Source: Angustibacter sp049994355
GTDB lineage: Bacteria > Actinomycetota > Actinomycetes > Actinomycetales > Angustibacteraceae
Direction: 5' to 3'
Assembly: GCF_049994355.1 (NCBI RefSeq)
Contig: NZ_CP188257.1
Span: 2,666,001 to 2,730,000 of the forward strand
DNA length: 64,000 nt
The notes beneath the pieces are model-generated. The model had not been told where the DNA came from and did not search any database. It worked only from the letters and a program-made list of their open reading frames with translations. The translations under genes were made by a program, and so were the position numbers. This document shows, piece by piece, positions 17,034 to 27,925 of this stretch. Each line of letters begins with the position of its first letter. Position 1 is the first letter of the stretch.

Positions 17034-18376
17034 TCAGGGGTGTTTGGCGCCCTGGAGGGCGTCCATAGTCGGCTCGAGCGTGATGTGCGGTCGGTCCTCG
17101 TCCTCGCTCCCCCAAGCCAGGCGTGAGGGGGCCGAGGACGCCTCGACGGTCGCGGAGTGGTCCCGGTCGAAGTAGTCCCACGCCCAGGACAGGAACGCGT
17201 CGGTCTTGCTGTGGACGCCGCTGAGCAGGCTCGCGTGCACGCCGAGCCAGGCCGCGAACGCGAGTGGACCCTCGATCTCGTGGCGGTGCTTGCCGACCTG
17301 GGCGACGGCGGCGTTGCGCCCGATCATCGCCATGATCCCCTTGTCCTTGTAGGCGAAGGGTTTCGGCGGCTCGCCACGGAGCTCGCGCAAGATGTTCGCC
17401 GCCGCCCAACGACCGGACTGCTGGGCGACCGAGCCGAGCTGCGGCAGGCTGTCCCCAGCATCGTCACCGGACGGGATGTTCGCGACGTCTCCGACCGCAT
17501 AGACCCCCGGGTAGCCGTCCACTGTCAGCTCTCGGGTGACGTCGAGGCGCCCACCGCGACCCGGGGTCGGACCGGCGTCGGTCACCACGGACGAGGCAGA
17601 CTCACCGCCGCCCCAGACGACCGTGCGGGCCGGGACGGAGGTGCCGTCGTCCAGCTCGACGTGGTCGGCGTGCACGGCGGCCACCCCGGTACCGGTCCGG
17701 ACGACGGCGCCGGCCTCGGTGAGCTTGCGCTGCGCGTACTCCCCGGCCTTCTCCGAGAACGCACTCAACAGGGCGGGGCCCCGGTCGACGATGGTGATCA
17801 CACCCGGCGGGGTCAGGCGGCCGGTCTTGTGCAGCGCCTGCATGAGCTCGGCGAGCGCGCCGGTGGTCTCCACGCCCGTCGGGCCACCCCCGACGACCAC
17901 GACGTCGACCTCACCGGGTGTCTGCGGTCCCGAGCCGATGGCTTGCCGTAGGTGACTCTGCAGGTGCAGCCGGAGCCGTTCGGCGTCGGCGACCGAATAC
18001 AGCGGGAAGGCGTGTTCGGCGGCCCCCGGGACGCCGAAGAAGTTCGGCCGGGCGCCGGCCGCCATCACGACGTACGAGGCGGACAGGGTCCGGCGGTCGG
18101 ACAGCACCAGCGTCCGCCGGGCGAGGTCGACGGACGTCACCTCGGCGTTGACCACGGTCACCGACGGGTAGTTCCGCAGGATGGTCCGATGAGGTCGGGC
18201 GATGTCCTCGGCCGGGAGCTGCGAGCTGGCCACCTGGTACAGCAACGGCTGGAACTGGTGGTAGTCGTTGCGGTCCACCAGTGTCACGGCCACGCCCGCG
18301 TCCGCCAGCCCAAGGGTGCACGTGACACCCGCCAGACCGCCGCCGACGACCAGGACGTCAGAACCGCCGCTGCTGC

Positions 18377-18380
<4 letters not shown>
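17034..18380 (-). CDS. ndh: Type II NADH dehydrogenase-like FAD oxidoreductase
   Basis: 448-residue pyridine nucleotide-disulfide family protein. Two dinucleotide motifs are clear: 'VLVVGGGLAGVTCTLGLADA' for FAD and 'VVVVGGGPTGVETTGALAEL' for NAD(P). 'QPLLYQVASSQL' and 'GVYAVGDVANI' are hallmarks of NDH-2, a non-pumping membrane-associated enzyme that passes electrons from NADH to quinone. The C-terminus continues past the usual domain with a short polar tail. The gene start overlaps the GH15 stop by four bases (18377-18380). In this operon it would feed quinol to the cytochrome bd oxidase encoded upstream, by inference. Confidence 0.9.
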
Positions 18381-20238
<1,858 letters not shown>

Positions 20239-20242
<4 letters not shown>

Positions 20243-21297
20243 GACGGTGACTCCTTCGTACGTCGCAGCGGGGTGCTCGGATCACCGATGTCGGCGACCC
20301 CCTCCTCAGGCAGGAGGCCCTTCTGGTCCAGCACGTACAGCAGGGCGAAGGCCGGGATCACGATGACCAGAGCCAGGCCGATCACGATGAACAAGGTCGT
20401 GAGGGTGCCCGACGGCGCCGCGGCGTCCGCGAACGTCAGGCTCTCGGGCAGCACGTACGGCCACTGGGCGACGCCCCAGGCGGCGACCACGCCGGCCACG
20501 GCCAGGACGGCGAGAAGTCGAGCCCAGTGGCTGGCGTCACGCAGCAGCAGCGCGAGCGCACCCACACCACACACTGCGCTCACCACCACCAGCGGCAGCG
20601 CTTCGGAGGTCAGCCCGTCGTACAGGTACGGCGCATCGGAGCGCAGCACGAACACGCCGACCACCCCGATCACCGCCACCGCGATCCCGGCACCGATCGC
20701 CCGCACCCGGAAGTACCCGGCCATCTCTGCGTCGTCGAGCCGCCGTGCGTCCCACACCAGGTAGACGGCCGCCAGGTACGCGACCGCCGCGACCGCCAGC
20801 ACCCCGCCGAGGATCGAGGTCGGGTTGAGCCAGCTGTCCACCGGGTCCCCCGCCTTGCCTCCCGCCGGCACCCGACCGGATGCGACACCACCGGCCACTG
20901 CTCCGAGAAAGAACGGAACCAGCAGTGACGAGAGTGCGAAGGCAAGCCCCAGCAGGCGCCGCTCCCGCGCGGTGTCGACGGTCTTGCGGAACGCGAAGCT
21001 CGCACCTCGCAGGACGACGCCGAGCGCGGCGAGCGTGAGTGGGACGAACAGCGTGAGCATGATCGAGGCGTAGGCCTCGGAGAACGCGGTCCACAAGACG
21101 ACGAAGATGAAGATCAGCCAGACGTGGTTGGCCTCCCAAACCGGCCCGATCGAGTGCTCGATCACCCGGCGCGGACGCTCGGCGCCCTCCCCCTCGCCGG
21201 CCATGAGCTCCCAGAACCCGGCGCCGAAGTCGGCCCCGCCGAACAGCGCGTAGGCGAGGATGCCCCCCAGCAGGACGATTGCTGCGGCGGTGCTCAC
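20239..21297 (-). CDS. cydB: Cytochrome bd oxidase subunit II
   Basis: 352-residue integral membrane protein with about nine hydrophobic helices. 'ALFGGADFGAGFWELMAG' and 'GPVWEANHVWLIF' are signature segments of CydB. It pairs with CydA to form the quinol-oxidising, oxygen-reducing bd complex in the cytoplasmic membrane. The GTG start overlaps the cydA stop and its own stop overlaps the GH15 start. The cydDC transporter genes that often accompany cydAB in actinobacteria are not adjacent. Confidence 0.96.
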
Positions 21298-22727
21298 GGC
21301 ACGGCCTCCTCACGTTCCGGGTCGGCGTCCGGCACCGCGTTCGCGCCGTACGGCGCGTCGTGGTCGGTGAAACCACCCGAACGACGGAAGCGCCGACTCA
21401 TGCCGCGCAGCACGAGGATCGTGGTCACGCCGAGCGTGAGGTACAGCAGGACCACCGCGATGAAGGTGATCCAGACGCCGGTGTTCCCGGTCGCCGCATC
21501 CTCGACCTTCATGTACTCGTAGACGATCCACGGCTGGCGACCGACCTCGGTGACGACCCAGCCCGCCTCCATGGTGACCACCGCGAGGACTCCGGAACAG
21601 GCTGCGGCGCGCAGGAACCACCTGCTCTGCGGCATCCGCCGTCGGAAGAGCCAGGTCGCGCCGTACCAGAGCGCCAGCAGGAACAGCAGCGTCCCGACAC
21701 CCACCATGATGTCCCACGACAGGTGCACGATGTTGACCTGCGGGATGGTCGGCCGCTCGTCGGCCGGCACCGTGTTGAGCCCCTGGACGACCGTCGCCTT
21801 GCCGGTGCTCGGGTCGGACAGCCAGGACGCCAGCCCGGGAATCGGTACGCCTCCGGTAACCGTCCCGTCCTCGTTGAGGTGGCCGAGCAGGGTCTCCGGG
21901 ACGTCGCTGCTCGTCGTCGGCACCAGCTCGATGGCGGCGAACTTGACGGGCTGGTTCGAGTAGACCCACCGCGCGAGCTGGTCGCCGACGCCCATCTGGA
22001 TCGGCGCGGCGACGGCCGCGACCGAGAAGGCGATCACGAAGCCGAGCCGGTGGTAGCGGTCCGTGCGGCCGCGCAGCATGCCGGTGGCGTAGACCGAGGC
22101 GATCAGGAAGCCCCCGACGAGGTAGGCAGCGACCAGCATGTGCGCCGCCTGCAGCGGCATCGAGTCGTTGAAGATCACCTGGATCGGGTCGACCTTGACG
22201 ATGTTCCCGGCGGAGTCCAGCGTGAAGCCGGACGGCGAGTTCATCCACGCGTTGGCCGCCACCACCGACACGCTGCCCAGCACGCCCGCCAGCACGACCG
22301 GGACGCCGGTCCAGAAGTGCGTCCACGGCTTGAGCCGGCGCCAGCCGAAGATGTAGATCGAGATGAAGACTGCCTCGGTGAAGAAGAAAAGCCCCTCGAA
22401 CGCGAAGGGCACCCCGAACGCCTCGCCCCACCGGCCCATGAACCGCGGCCAGAGCAGGCCGAACTCGAAGCTCAGGACGGTGCCGGTCACCGCGCCGACC
22501 GCGAAGGTCACCGCCATGTACTTCGACCACCGCTGCGCCAGCAGCATGGCGTCCTTGTCGTCGTGCTTGACCGCCCGGTAGTTGGCGATCAGGGCCATGA
22601 AGGCCCAGGAGACGCCCAAGGGCACCAGGATGATGTGGAACGCCAGGGTGAAGGCCATCTGGGACCTCGCCCAAGGCACGGGGTTCACAGTGGCCAACGC
22701 CGCATACGTCTCGAGCGTCGCGCCCAC
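21294..22727 (-). CDS. cydA: Cytochrome bd oxidase subunit I
   Basis: 477-residue membrane subunit carrying the haems and quinol site. The start is set at GTG 22727, just after a GAGGGGGTGGGTGAA stretch, giving an N-terminus 'MGATLETYAALAT' that leads into the first helix; longer frames add non-membrane residues. Haem ligand candidates are visible: His31 in 'LAFHIILVPLG', His in 'PLQAAHMLVAAY' and Met in 'LSWDIMVGVG'. 'EAGWVVTEVGRQPW' is the conserved late motif. The region between them is short, as in the short Q-loop type. It is the first gene of the five-gene operon; I see no Rex-like site in the 215-bp upstream gap. Confidence 0.96.
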   Translation of the reverse strand: MGATLETYAALATVNPVPWARSQMAFTLAFHIILVPLGVSWAFMALIANYRAVKHDDKDAMLLAQRWSKYMAVTFAVGAVTGTVLSFEFGLLWPRFMGRWGEAFGVPFAFEGLFFFTEAVFISIYIFGWRRLKPWTHFWTGVPVVLAGVLGSVSVVAANAWMNSPSGFTLDSAGNIVKVDPIQVIFNDSMPLQAAHMLVAAYLVGGFLIASVYATGMLRGRTDRYHRLGFVIAFSVAAVAAPIQMGVGDQLARWVYSNQPVKFAAIELVPTTSSDVPETLLGHLNEDGTVTGGVPIPGLASWLSDPSTGKATVVQGLNTVPADERPTIPQVNIVHLSWDIMVGVGTLLFLLALWYGATWLFRRRMPQSRWFLRAAACSGVLAVVTMEAGWVVTEVGRQPWIVYEYMKVEDAATGNTGVWITFIAVVLLYLTLGVTTILVLRGMSRRFRRSGGFTDHDAPYGANAVPDADPEREEAVP

Positions 22728-22942
22728 TTCACCCACCCCCTCGGTGGTCCGCACAAGCCGCGCATGGTGCCGTCCAGGAGTCTCGTCCGAGCATCGGCCC
22801 CCGGCATCCCCCTGTTGGGATGAACTGCCCACTGGCACCCCCGCGAACCTGACGGGCCATTGACGCCTGTACGCATCATGGGAGGGTTGGCCTCGACGCG
22901 GTCCGACCAACAGAGCGACGTGAATCGTCCGGGGGCGAGGCG

Positions 22943-23635
22943 GTGGCGCACGAGGACGAGTCAGAGCCAGCCGGCTCCTCCACGCCGGCCGATTCGGCCT
23001 ACGGCGAGTCCCGCTGGCCGATGGCGGCCGCCGTCCTGGCCACGATGATCCTGACCGTGCTGCTGCCCGATCGCCTACGACTGGCGCCGGCCTGGGTGCT
23101 CCCCACCATCGAGGGGCTCCTGCTGCTCGCGCTGGTCGCGGCCGACCCCGGACGGATCTCGCGCCGGTCCCGGGCACTGCGCGCCGTCTCGGTCCTGCTG
23201 ATCAGCGTGCTCGCGACGAGCGCGGTCTGGTCGACGATCAAGCTGATCGACGACATGGTGCACGGCGGCCCGGAGACCAGCTCGGCGTCAGCCCTGCTGC
23301 AGGCAGGGGGCAGCGTGTACGCCTGCACCGTCCTGGCGTTCTCCCTGCTGTACTTCGAGCTCGACGGTGGCGGGGCGGCCGCCCGCGACCACAGCATGCC
23401 CGCCAGCCCGGACCTGGCCTTTCCGCAGCAGCTCAGTCCTGAGCTCAACGCCGGGCTCTGGCGGCCGCGCTACATCGACTACCTCTACCTGGGCCTGACG
23501 AACTCGATGGCCTTCAGCCCGACCGACGTCATGCCGCTGGTGCCCTGGGCGAAGATCATCATGGGCGTCCAGTCGGTGATCTCGTTGCTCATCCTGGGAC
23601 TGGTCGTCGCCCGAGCCGTCAACGTCCTCGTTTGA
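22943..23635 (+). CDS. DUF1345-like integral membrane protein
   Basis: 230 residues from a GTG preceded by GGGGGCGAGGCG. About five hydrophobic helices follow a polar ~25-residue N-terminus. The C-terminal part 'YLGLTNSMAFSPTDVMPL', then 'VVARAVNVLV', matches my memory of DUF1345 proteins, whose last two helices resemble a two-helix ion-channel pore layout. Function of the family is unknown. It diverges from the cyd operon and converges on a universal stress protein gene. Confidence 0.75.
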   Translation: MAHEDESEPAGSSTPADSAYGESRWPMAAAVLATMILTVLLPDRLRLAPAWVLPTIEGLLLLALVAADPGRISRRSRALRAVSVLLISVLATSAVWSTIKLIDDMVHGGPETSSASALLQAGGSVYACTVLAFSLLYFELDGGGAAARDHSMPASPDLAFPQQLSPELNAGLWRPRYIDYLYLGLTNSMAFSPTDVMPLVPWAKIIMGVQSVISLLILGLVVARAVNVLV

Positions 23636-23682
23636 GCTACGTGCCGCAAAGTGGGTCGGTACTGGGCCTCGCGGTCAGCTGA

Positions 23683-24444
23683 TCAGCCACGTACCACGAC
23701 GACGGGACGCCCGGCCCGCTGAACGAGCGCATCGACGGTCGCGCGCAGGTGGTGCCTGGCGGAGCGCCGGCGCCCGAACGCCTCGATCACGACGACGTCG
23801 GCCGCCCGCCCGGCGCGGCACAGGTCGTCCAGCGAGCTCGCCGTCAGGTCGATGACCGTCACCGACCCTCCACGGCGGTCAGCACGAGCGGAGCCGTAGC
23901 CGATCGCGTCCTGGCTCTGCTCGACGTCCTCGACCCCGACGACCACGAGCCCGTCCTGGGGAGGTGAGCCGGATGTCGGGTCGTCCGTGCCTGGGACCTC
24001 GGCGGCCGGCACGACGACGAGGGTGCACTCGGCCCGGGCGAGCACATGCTCGAGGACCCCACCCGATGACGTCTGACCGGCGGGTCCAGCACCGACCACC
24101 AGGAGGGCGGCCTCGTGCGAGACCTCGACCAGGGACCGGCCGGCGTGCTCGTGCACGAAGGTGGTCGTGACGTCCAGCTGCGGGTATGCACCCCGGACGC
24201 GCTCGGCGACGTCGGCCACCTCGCTGACGGCGTTCTGCTCGGCTCGCAGCTCGACGTGGTCGATGCTCGGCCCCGGCACCCGGTCGCCGTGCGAGGACCG
24301 GTGACGGGCCTCGCCGGCGAGGGCGTGCAGCAGGGTCAGCCGGAGTCCGGTCGAGGCTGCCTCATCTGCCGCCCACGCCAGGGCGGACTCACTCGAGCCG
24401 TCGGCGTAGCCGACGACGACAGAGCCTGATCGTTGCCGAGCCAC
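23683..24444 (-). CDS. Universal stress protein, two-domain
   Basis: 253 residues from GTG at 24444, behind a GGAGG. The first ~150 residues are a full UspA domain: 'VVVGYADGSSESALAWAADE' at the start and 'VVGAGPAGQTSSGGVLEHVL' as the nucleotide-binding loop, ending 'CTLVVVPA'. The second half is a shorter, degenerate repeat ending 'AGRPVVVVRG', with its phosphate loop poorly kept. Tandem USPs of this type are common in actinobacteria and respond to oxygen limitation or starvation. It lies close to the cyd operon but on its own. Confidence 0.85.
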   Translation of the reverse strand: MARQRSGSVVVGYADGSSESALAWAADEAASTGLRLTLLHALAGEARHRSSHGDRVPGPSIDHVELRAEQNAVSEVADVAERVRGAYPQLDVTTTFVHEHAGRSLVEVSHEAALLVVGAGPAGQTSSGGVLEHVLARAECTLVVVPAAEVPGTDDPTSGSPPQDGLVVVGVEDVEQSQDAIGYGSARADRRGGSVTVIDLTASSLDDLCRAGRAADVVVIEAFGRRRSARHHLRATVDALVQRAGRPVVVVRG

Positions 24445-24508
24445 CCCGGCCTCCTTGGTCGTCCGGAGCCAGTGTGGTGCCCGCGGCGGCGGCTCGGCAA
24501 CGAGGGGC

Positions 24509-24721
24509 TCACTCGACCCCGAGCGTGACCTCGGTCGACTTCACCAGCACCGTGACCTTCGTGCCCTCGGCCAGGCCGAGGTCCTCGACGGCCTCGCGCG
24601 TGATGGAGGAGGTGATCGACTGGCCACCGCCGTCGAGCGCGACCTTGACGACCGCCATCGCCTCACCGGTGGTAATCGAGGTGACGGTGCCGGGCAGCTG
24701 GTTGCGGGTGGACAGACGCAT
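24509..24721 (-). CDS. TOBE-domain molbindin-like protein
   Basis: A 70-residue protein that is essentially one TOBE (Mop) domain: 'MRLSTRNQLPGTVTSITTGE', then 'VVKVALDGG', 'SITSSITREAVEDLGL' and 'GTKVTVLVKSTEV'. These small proteins form oligomers that bind molybdate or tungstate in the cytoplasm. The ATG at 24721 is preceded by AAGGAG; a longer frame upstream adds unrelated residues. A predicted molybdenum-cofactor oxidoreductase gene lies 800 bp away, which fits a molybdenum theme. Confidence 0.9.
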   Translation of the reverse strand: MRLSTRNQLPGTVTSITTGEAMAVVKVALDGGGQSITSSITREAVEDLGLAEGTKVTVLVKSTEVTLGVE

Positions 24722-25134
24722 CTGGAACTCCTTGGGTGGTTCGTGCTCGCTTCGGTCGGACGACCATAGACGACCTTCGGTCCCGTTGTCTCCCAACGCC
24801 GTTCGCGCGGCCGGACGACGGGCATCCGGCCGTATGCGCGGCTACTCCTCGAGTTCGGCCACGAAGTCGGAGGACGTCATCGGGGTGGAGAACATCGGAC
24901 AGTCGTACTTGATCGCGTTGTCGTGCTCCTCCGGGCATGTGGCCGGAGCGTCAGCCACCTACGCTGGACACCTGGACGAGCCCGCGACCCTCTCGCGCCT
25001 GGCGAAAGGCGACGACAGCAGCCACCCTCGCGTTCCTGGACGAGGTCAGGCCTCCCCCGCGCTGACGGCTGGCAGACAAGTTGACCGGACGTGTCGTTCA
25101 CCTTCCGTTCATCCGGTGGCCCCACTATCCGGCC
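24722..25134. other. 413-bp gap with no well-supported gene
   Basis: This stretch holds the promoter regions of the flanking genes and one weak leftward small ORF at 24842-24958, listed separately. I see no tRNA, strong hairpin or repeat. A longer leftward frame crosses it but has no recognisable domain and no good start. Confidence 0.5.
24842..24958 (-). CDS. Possible 38-residue Cys-containing peptide
   Basis: A GTG at 24958, directly after an in-frame TAG, opens 38 codons. The peptide is acidic with two cysteines eleven residues apart ('CPEEH' and 'YDCPM'), a Met/Thr/Ser stretch and an acidic tail ending 'VAELEE'. The composition looks protein-like and unlike the shadow frames around it, but there is no ribosome binding site and no known family. 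Confidence 0.25.
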   Translation of the reverse strand: MADAPATCPEEHDNAIKYDCPMFSTPMTSSDFVAELEE

Positions 25135-25404
25135 ATGGATCTCTTCCGGCCCGACATCGGCGCGGACCGCCCCGGCCTGCACCCCGACCTGGGCGAGGCA
25201 GCGCGCTCCGTGCACGAGCAGTTCGACGAGGTGGTCGGCCAGGACGAGGTCGACCAGGTCCTGGACCAGGTCGCCGGTCAGTTCACGGACGCGCCCATCC
25301 GGGCCTTCGTCCCGTTGTTCGTGCAGCGCTTCTCGAACGAAGAGCTCTCTCGCCGAGCAGCGGCGAGGAGCAGCGCACCGGCGGCCATCTCCCACATCGC
25401 CTGA
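25135..25404 (+). CDS. Three-helix bundle dimerisation domain protein
   Basis: 89 residues from the ATG at 25135. The core 'VDQVLDQVAGQFTDAPIRAF' followed by 'VPLFVQRFSNEELSRR' matches the small three-helix bundle family found widely in actinobacteria, where a first helix packs against two conserved amphipathic helices. The tail is Ala/Ser rich. Function is unknown; such proteins often dimerise. Alternative starts (TTG 25081) exist and no strong ribosome site decides between them. It converges on the molybdoenzyme gene. Confidence 0.65.
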   Translation: MDLFRPDIGADRPGLHPDLGEAARSVHEQFDEVVGQDEVDQVLDQVAGQFTDAPIRAFVPLFVQRFSNEELSRRAAARSSAPAAISHIA

Positions 25405-25483
25405 ACCTGGGTTCCCTGGCCCCCAAACGGTTCTGCAGAGGCGGCCCACGTCCCGTCCCGCGCCGACACGATCACCCCCCGGG

Positions 25484-26104
25484 TCACTCGAGGTGCGCGT
25501 AACGCTCCTGCCGCCAGGGGTCGCCGTGCACGTGGTAGCCGCGCTGCTCCCAGAAGCCGCGCACCGGCTCCGACTGGTAGGTCCAGCCGCGGAACCACTT
25601 GGGTCCTTTCCACGAGTACAGGTGTGGCACGACGAGGCGCACCGGGTGGCCCGTCTCAGGAGTGAGCGCCTCACCGTCCACGGCGACCGCGAGCAGGCTC
25701 CGCGGCGAGAGGAGATCCTCGATCCGAACCGTCGCCGAGTATCCGTACTCGCCGAACACCAAGGCATGCGTGACGCCGTCGCCGGGCGGGTAGCGGTCCA
25801 CGACGTCCCGCGTGCGCCAGCCACGCCAGTGCCGGCCGGCCGCGCTCCACCCGCTCCCGCAGTGCATGTCAGCGACCACCGTGTGCTGCTGAAGGTCAAC
25901 CAGCTCGGTCAAGGCGACCGGCGTGACCGGCTCCTGAGCTACGAGTCCGTCGAAGGTCAGCCACCACGGACCAGGTCGCTCTCGCGGAACGCGGCCGTAG
26001 TGCATGACCGGCGCCTGCTCGACCAGGTGCTGCCCTGGCGGCAGCTGGACGTGGCCGCGGTGGCGGCTCGCGCCACCGCTCGGATCGCGATCAGCCATGT
26101 CCAC
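25484..26104 (-). CDS. Sulfite oxidase-like molybdopterin oxidoreductase
   Basis: 206-residue single-domain protein of the YedY/sulfite oxidase-like molybdopterin family. The segment 'VADMHCGSGWS' supplies the Cys expected to bind molybdenum, and 'GHPVRLVVPHLYSWKGPKWF' is the conserved cofactor-side motif. There is no Tat or Sec signal, so unlike MsrP/YedY it should stay in the cytoplasm. The gene start may be GTG 26104 or the ATG two codons on. A TOBE molbindin gene lies nearby. The substrate is unknown. Confidence 0.87.
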   Translation of the reverse strand: MDMADRDPSGGASRHRGHVQLPPGQHLVEQAPVMHYGRVPRERPGPWWLTFDGLVAQEPVTPVALTELVDLQQHTVVADMHCGSGWSAAGRHWRGWRTRDVVDRYPPGDGVTHALVFGEYGYSATVRIEDLLSPRSLLAVAVDGEALTPETGHPVRLVVPHLYSWKGPKWFRGWTYQSEPVRGFWEQRGYHVHGDPWRQERYAHLE

Positions 26105-26161
26105 ATCATGGCTGCTCGACCAGTCCGACGAGAACTTCGGTGGCCTGTCGTCCGTCCGGGC

Positions 26162-26536
26162 TCAGGCGAGCGCGGCGAGCAGCTCCGCCTTGGGCTTGTT
26201 CGACAGTCCGGCGAGGCCGCGCCGGCGGACCTCAGCCCGCAGCTCGGCGACCGTCCACCCCGCGTCCGGGCCTTTCGGCTGATCCGCAGCCGAAGCCGGG
26301 ACAGGTGCCGGAACGGACACCGGCATTTTGGCGGTGCCGCTCCGTTGCGCTTTCTTGATCGCCTTCTCCGCCGTCTTGAGGCGCGCGCGCAGGTCGGCCG
26401 CGGATGCCTCGGCCTTGATCGCCCGCTGCTTCCACTTGTCTCGCTTGGACTCTGCGCTCGTCAGCTCCGTTCGGAGCTTGGCGATCGACGCCTTGTCCTT
26501 CTTGGCTGAGGCCGACTTCGCCTTCTTCGCGGGCAT
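26162..26536 (-). CDS. Coiled-coil protein with C-terminal SAP/Rho-N-like motif
   Basis: 124 residues from ATG 26536, behind AAGGAG. The first ~80 residues are Lys/Ala-rich and strongly helical, with coiled-coil character ('ELTSAESKRDKWKQRAIKAE', 'LRARLKTAEKAIKKA'). A Pro/Val linker follows, then 'WTVAELRAEVRRRGLAGLSN' and 'KPKAELLAAL', a SAP or Rho-N type helix pair that usually binds nucleic acid. The N-terminal 'MPAKKAKSASAKKDK' is histone-like. A role in nucleoid or DNA binding is plausible, by analogy only. Confidence 0.75.
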   Translation of the reverse strand: MPAKKAKSASAKKDKASIAKLRTELTSAESKRDKWKQRAIKAEASAADLRARLKTAEKAIKKAQRSGTAKMPVSVPAPVPASAADQPKGPDAGWTVAELRAEVRRRGLAGLSNKPKAELLAALA

Positions 26537-26704
26537 AGGACTCCTTACCGAGGAAGGCACCAGCATGGCCCCTGGACGAGTCCACGCCAACAGTCTCGCC
26601 GTTCAGGTTTCGTCCACCACCCATGCCCAATGGTCGCCGCCGGTGGCAGTGAGATGGCTCGGCCTGCGGCATAGTCGTTGCCATCCACGCTGAGGGAGCA
26701 CGAA

Positions 26705-27214
26705 ATGACGGATCCGGTGCGGCGCGTGCACTACTACTCCGGCCAGCTGCTGACACCCGAGGACTTCCAGAGCGAGCAGGACTACCACCGCAGCATGCGC
26801 TACCTGCACAACCGCCTACTCGGCCACGGGGTGGTGCATGGCCTGGGCATCACCGTCGGCAACGGTCCGACGGTCGTCGTCAGCCCCGGCCTCGCGGTTG
26901 ATGCCTGCGGGCGCGAGATCGTCCTTGCCGAAGAGGTGCACGTCGAGGTCCGGGAGCCGAGCGACCCTGACGGCGCCCTGGACGTGACTGCCACCTGGGC
27001 GCAGGAGCCGGACTCGTTCGTCGTCCCCGTCGAGGGCACCGACGAGCCGCCCTTCACCCGCTGGCTGGAACGTCCCCAGCTCGCGTTGGTACCGGCCGGT
27101 GAGGCAGCGGCCGAGTCCGTGGTGCTGGGACGGGTGCTGTTCTCGGGTGGCGAGGTCACTGCGGTGGACACGAGCGGCCGAAGTGCCTGGCAACGAGCCG
27201 AATCCGGTTCCTGA
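26705..27214 (+). CDS. Small tail/baseplate-like structural protein
   Basis: 169 residues from ATG 26705, behind GAGGGAG. 'VRRVHYYSGQLLTPEDFQSE', 'YLHNRLLGHGVVHGLGI' and 'VSPGLAVDACGREIVL' form a pattern I recall from small proteins near phage-tail-like or baseplate loci and near large-protein clusters in actinobacteria and myxobacteria. The layout suggests an N-terminal helix hairpin and a C-terminal beta domain. No signal peptide. It is 4.3 kb from the start of the giant operon and may work with it, but no direct link is visible in the sequence. Confidence 0.65.
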   Translation: MTDPVRRVHYYSGQLLTPEDFQSEQDYHRSMRYLHNRLLGHGVVHGLGITVGNGPTVVVSPGLAVDACGREIVLAEEVHVEVREPSDPDGALDVTATWAQEPDSFVVPVEGTDEPPFTRWLERPQLALVPAGEAAAESVVLGRVLFSGGEVTAVDTSGRSAWQRAESGS

Positions 27215-27304
27215 AGCCGGCCCACGTGATGTCCCGATCTGTCCATTGACCGACGTCGGCGATGGGTGGACACTGCGCTCGATCCCACCGTGAGGGAGGC
27301 CCTG

Positions 27305-27916
27305 ATGGCCTGGCGACTGAACGGGACGTACTTCGAGAACTGCTCCTGCGACATGGTGTGTCCGTGCACCACGTCCGGCCTCACGATGCCGGCCGATCAG
27401 GACAGATGCCAGGTGGTCCTGGCCTTCCACGTCGACTCCGGCGAGGTCGACGGCCTTGACGTCAGCGACAAGACGGTGGTGGTCGTCGCAGACACCCCGC
27501 AGGTCATGTCGGAAGGCAACTGGCGGGTCGGCGTGGTCATGGACGCAGCGGCCACACCGGAGCAGGCATCGGCGCTCGGCGCCATCTTCGGCGGGCAGGC
27601 AGGCGGACCGATGGCCGGTCTGGCGCCGCTCATCTCGGAGATGATCGGCATGGAGGCCGCCACCATCGCCTACACCGACGACGGACGACGCCACTCGCTG
27701 AAGGTCGGGGACCTCATCGACATCGAGATCGAGGACTTCGTCCCGCCCCAGCTGCTGCCGGACGGCGACGTCGAGATGCTCACCGGGATGTTCCACCCGG
27801 CGAACTCGACGCTGACGGTCGCCAAGGCGAACCGGTCCCAGGTGTCGGTGTTCGGACTCCAGTTCGCCAACGAGGGAAAGAACGGGCACAGCGCACCGTT
27901 CTCCTGGGCCGCCTGA
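27305..27916 (+). CDS. DUF1326 domain protein
   Basis: 203 residues from ATG 27305, behind GAGGGAGG. The N-terminal 'YFENCSCDMVCPCTT' gives a CxC...CxC cluster typical of DUF1326 and suited to metal binding. The rest is a beta-rich domain with the 'LTVAKANRSQVSVFGLQFA' C-terminus of the family. DUF1326 genes usually precede a DUF2182 membrane gene, as here, with nine bases between them. The pair is thought to handle a metal at the membrane; evidence is contextual only. Confidence 0.92.
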   Translation: MAWRLNGTYFENCSCDMVCPCTTSGLTMPADQDRCQVVLAFHVDSGEVDGLDVSDKTVVVVADTPQVMSEGNWRVGVVMDAAATPEQASALGAIFGGQAGGPMAGLAPLISEMIGMEAATIAYTDDGRRHSLKVGDLIDIEIEDFVPPQLLPDGDVEMLTGMFHPANSTLTVAKANRSQVSVFGLQFANEGKNGHSAPFSWAA

Positions 27917-27925
27917 CGGCCATCC

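Noticed and set aside
22728..23177. Longer N-terminus for CydA
   Set aside because: The extra residues are Arg/Pro rich and not membrane-like; the GTG at 22727 gives the expected first helix.
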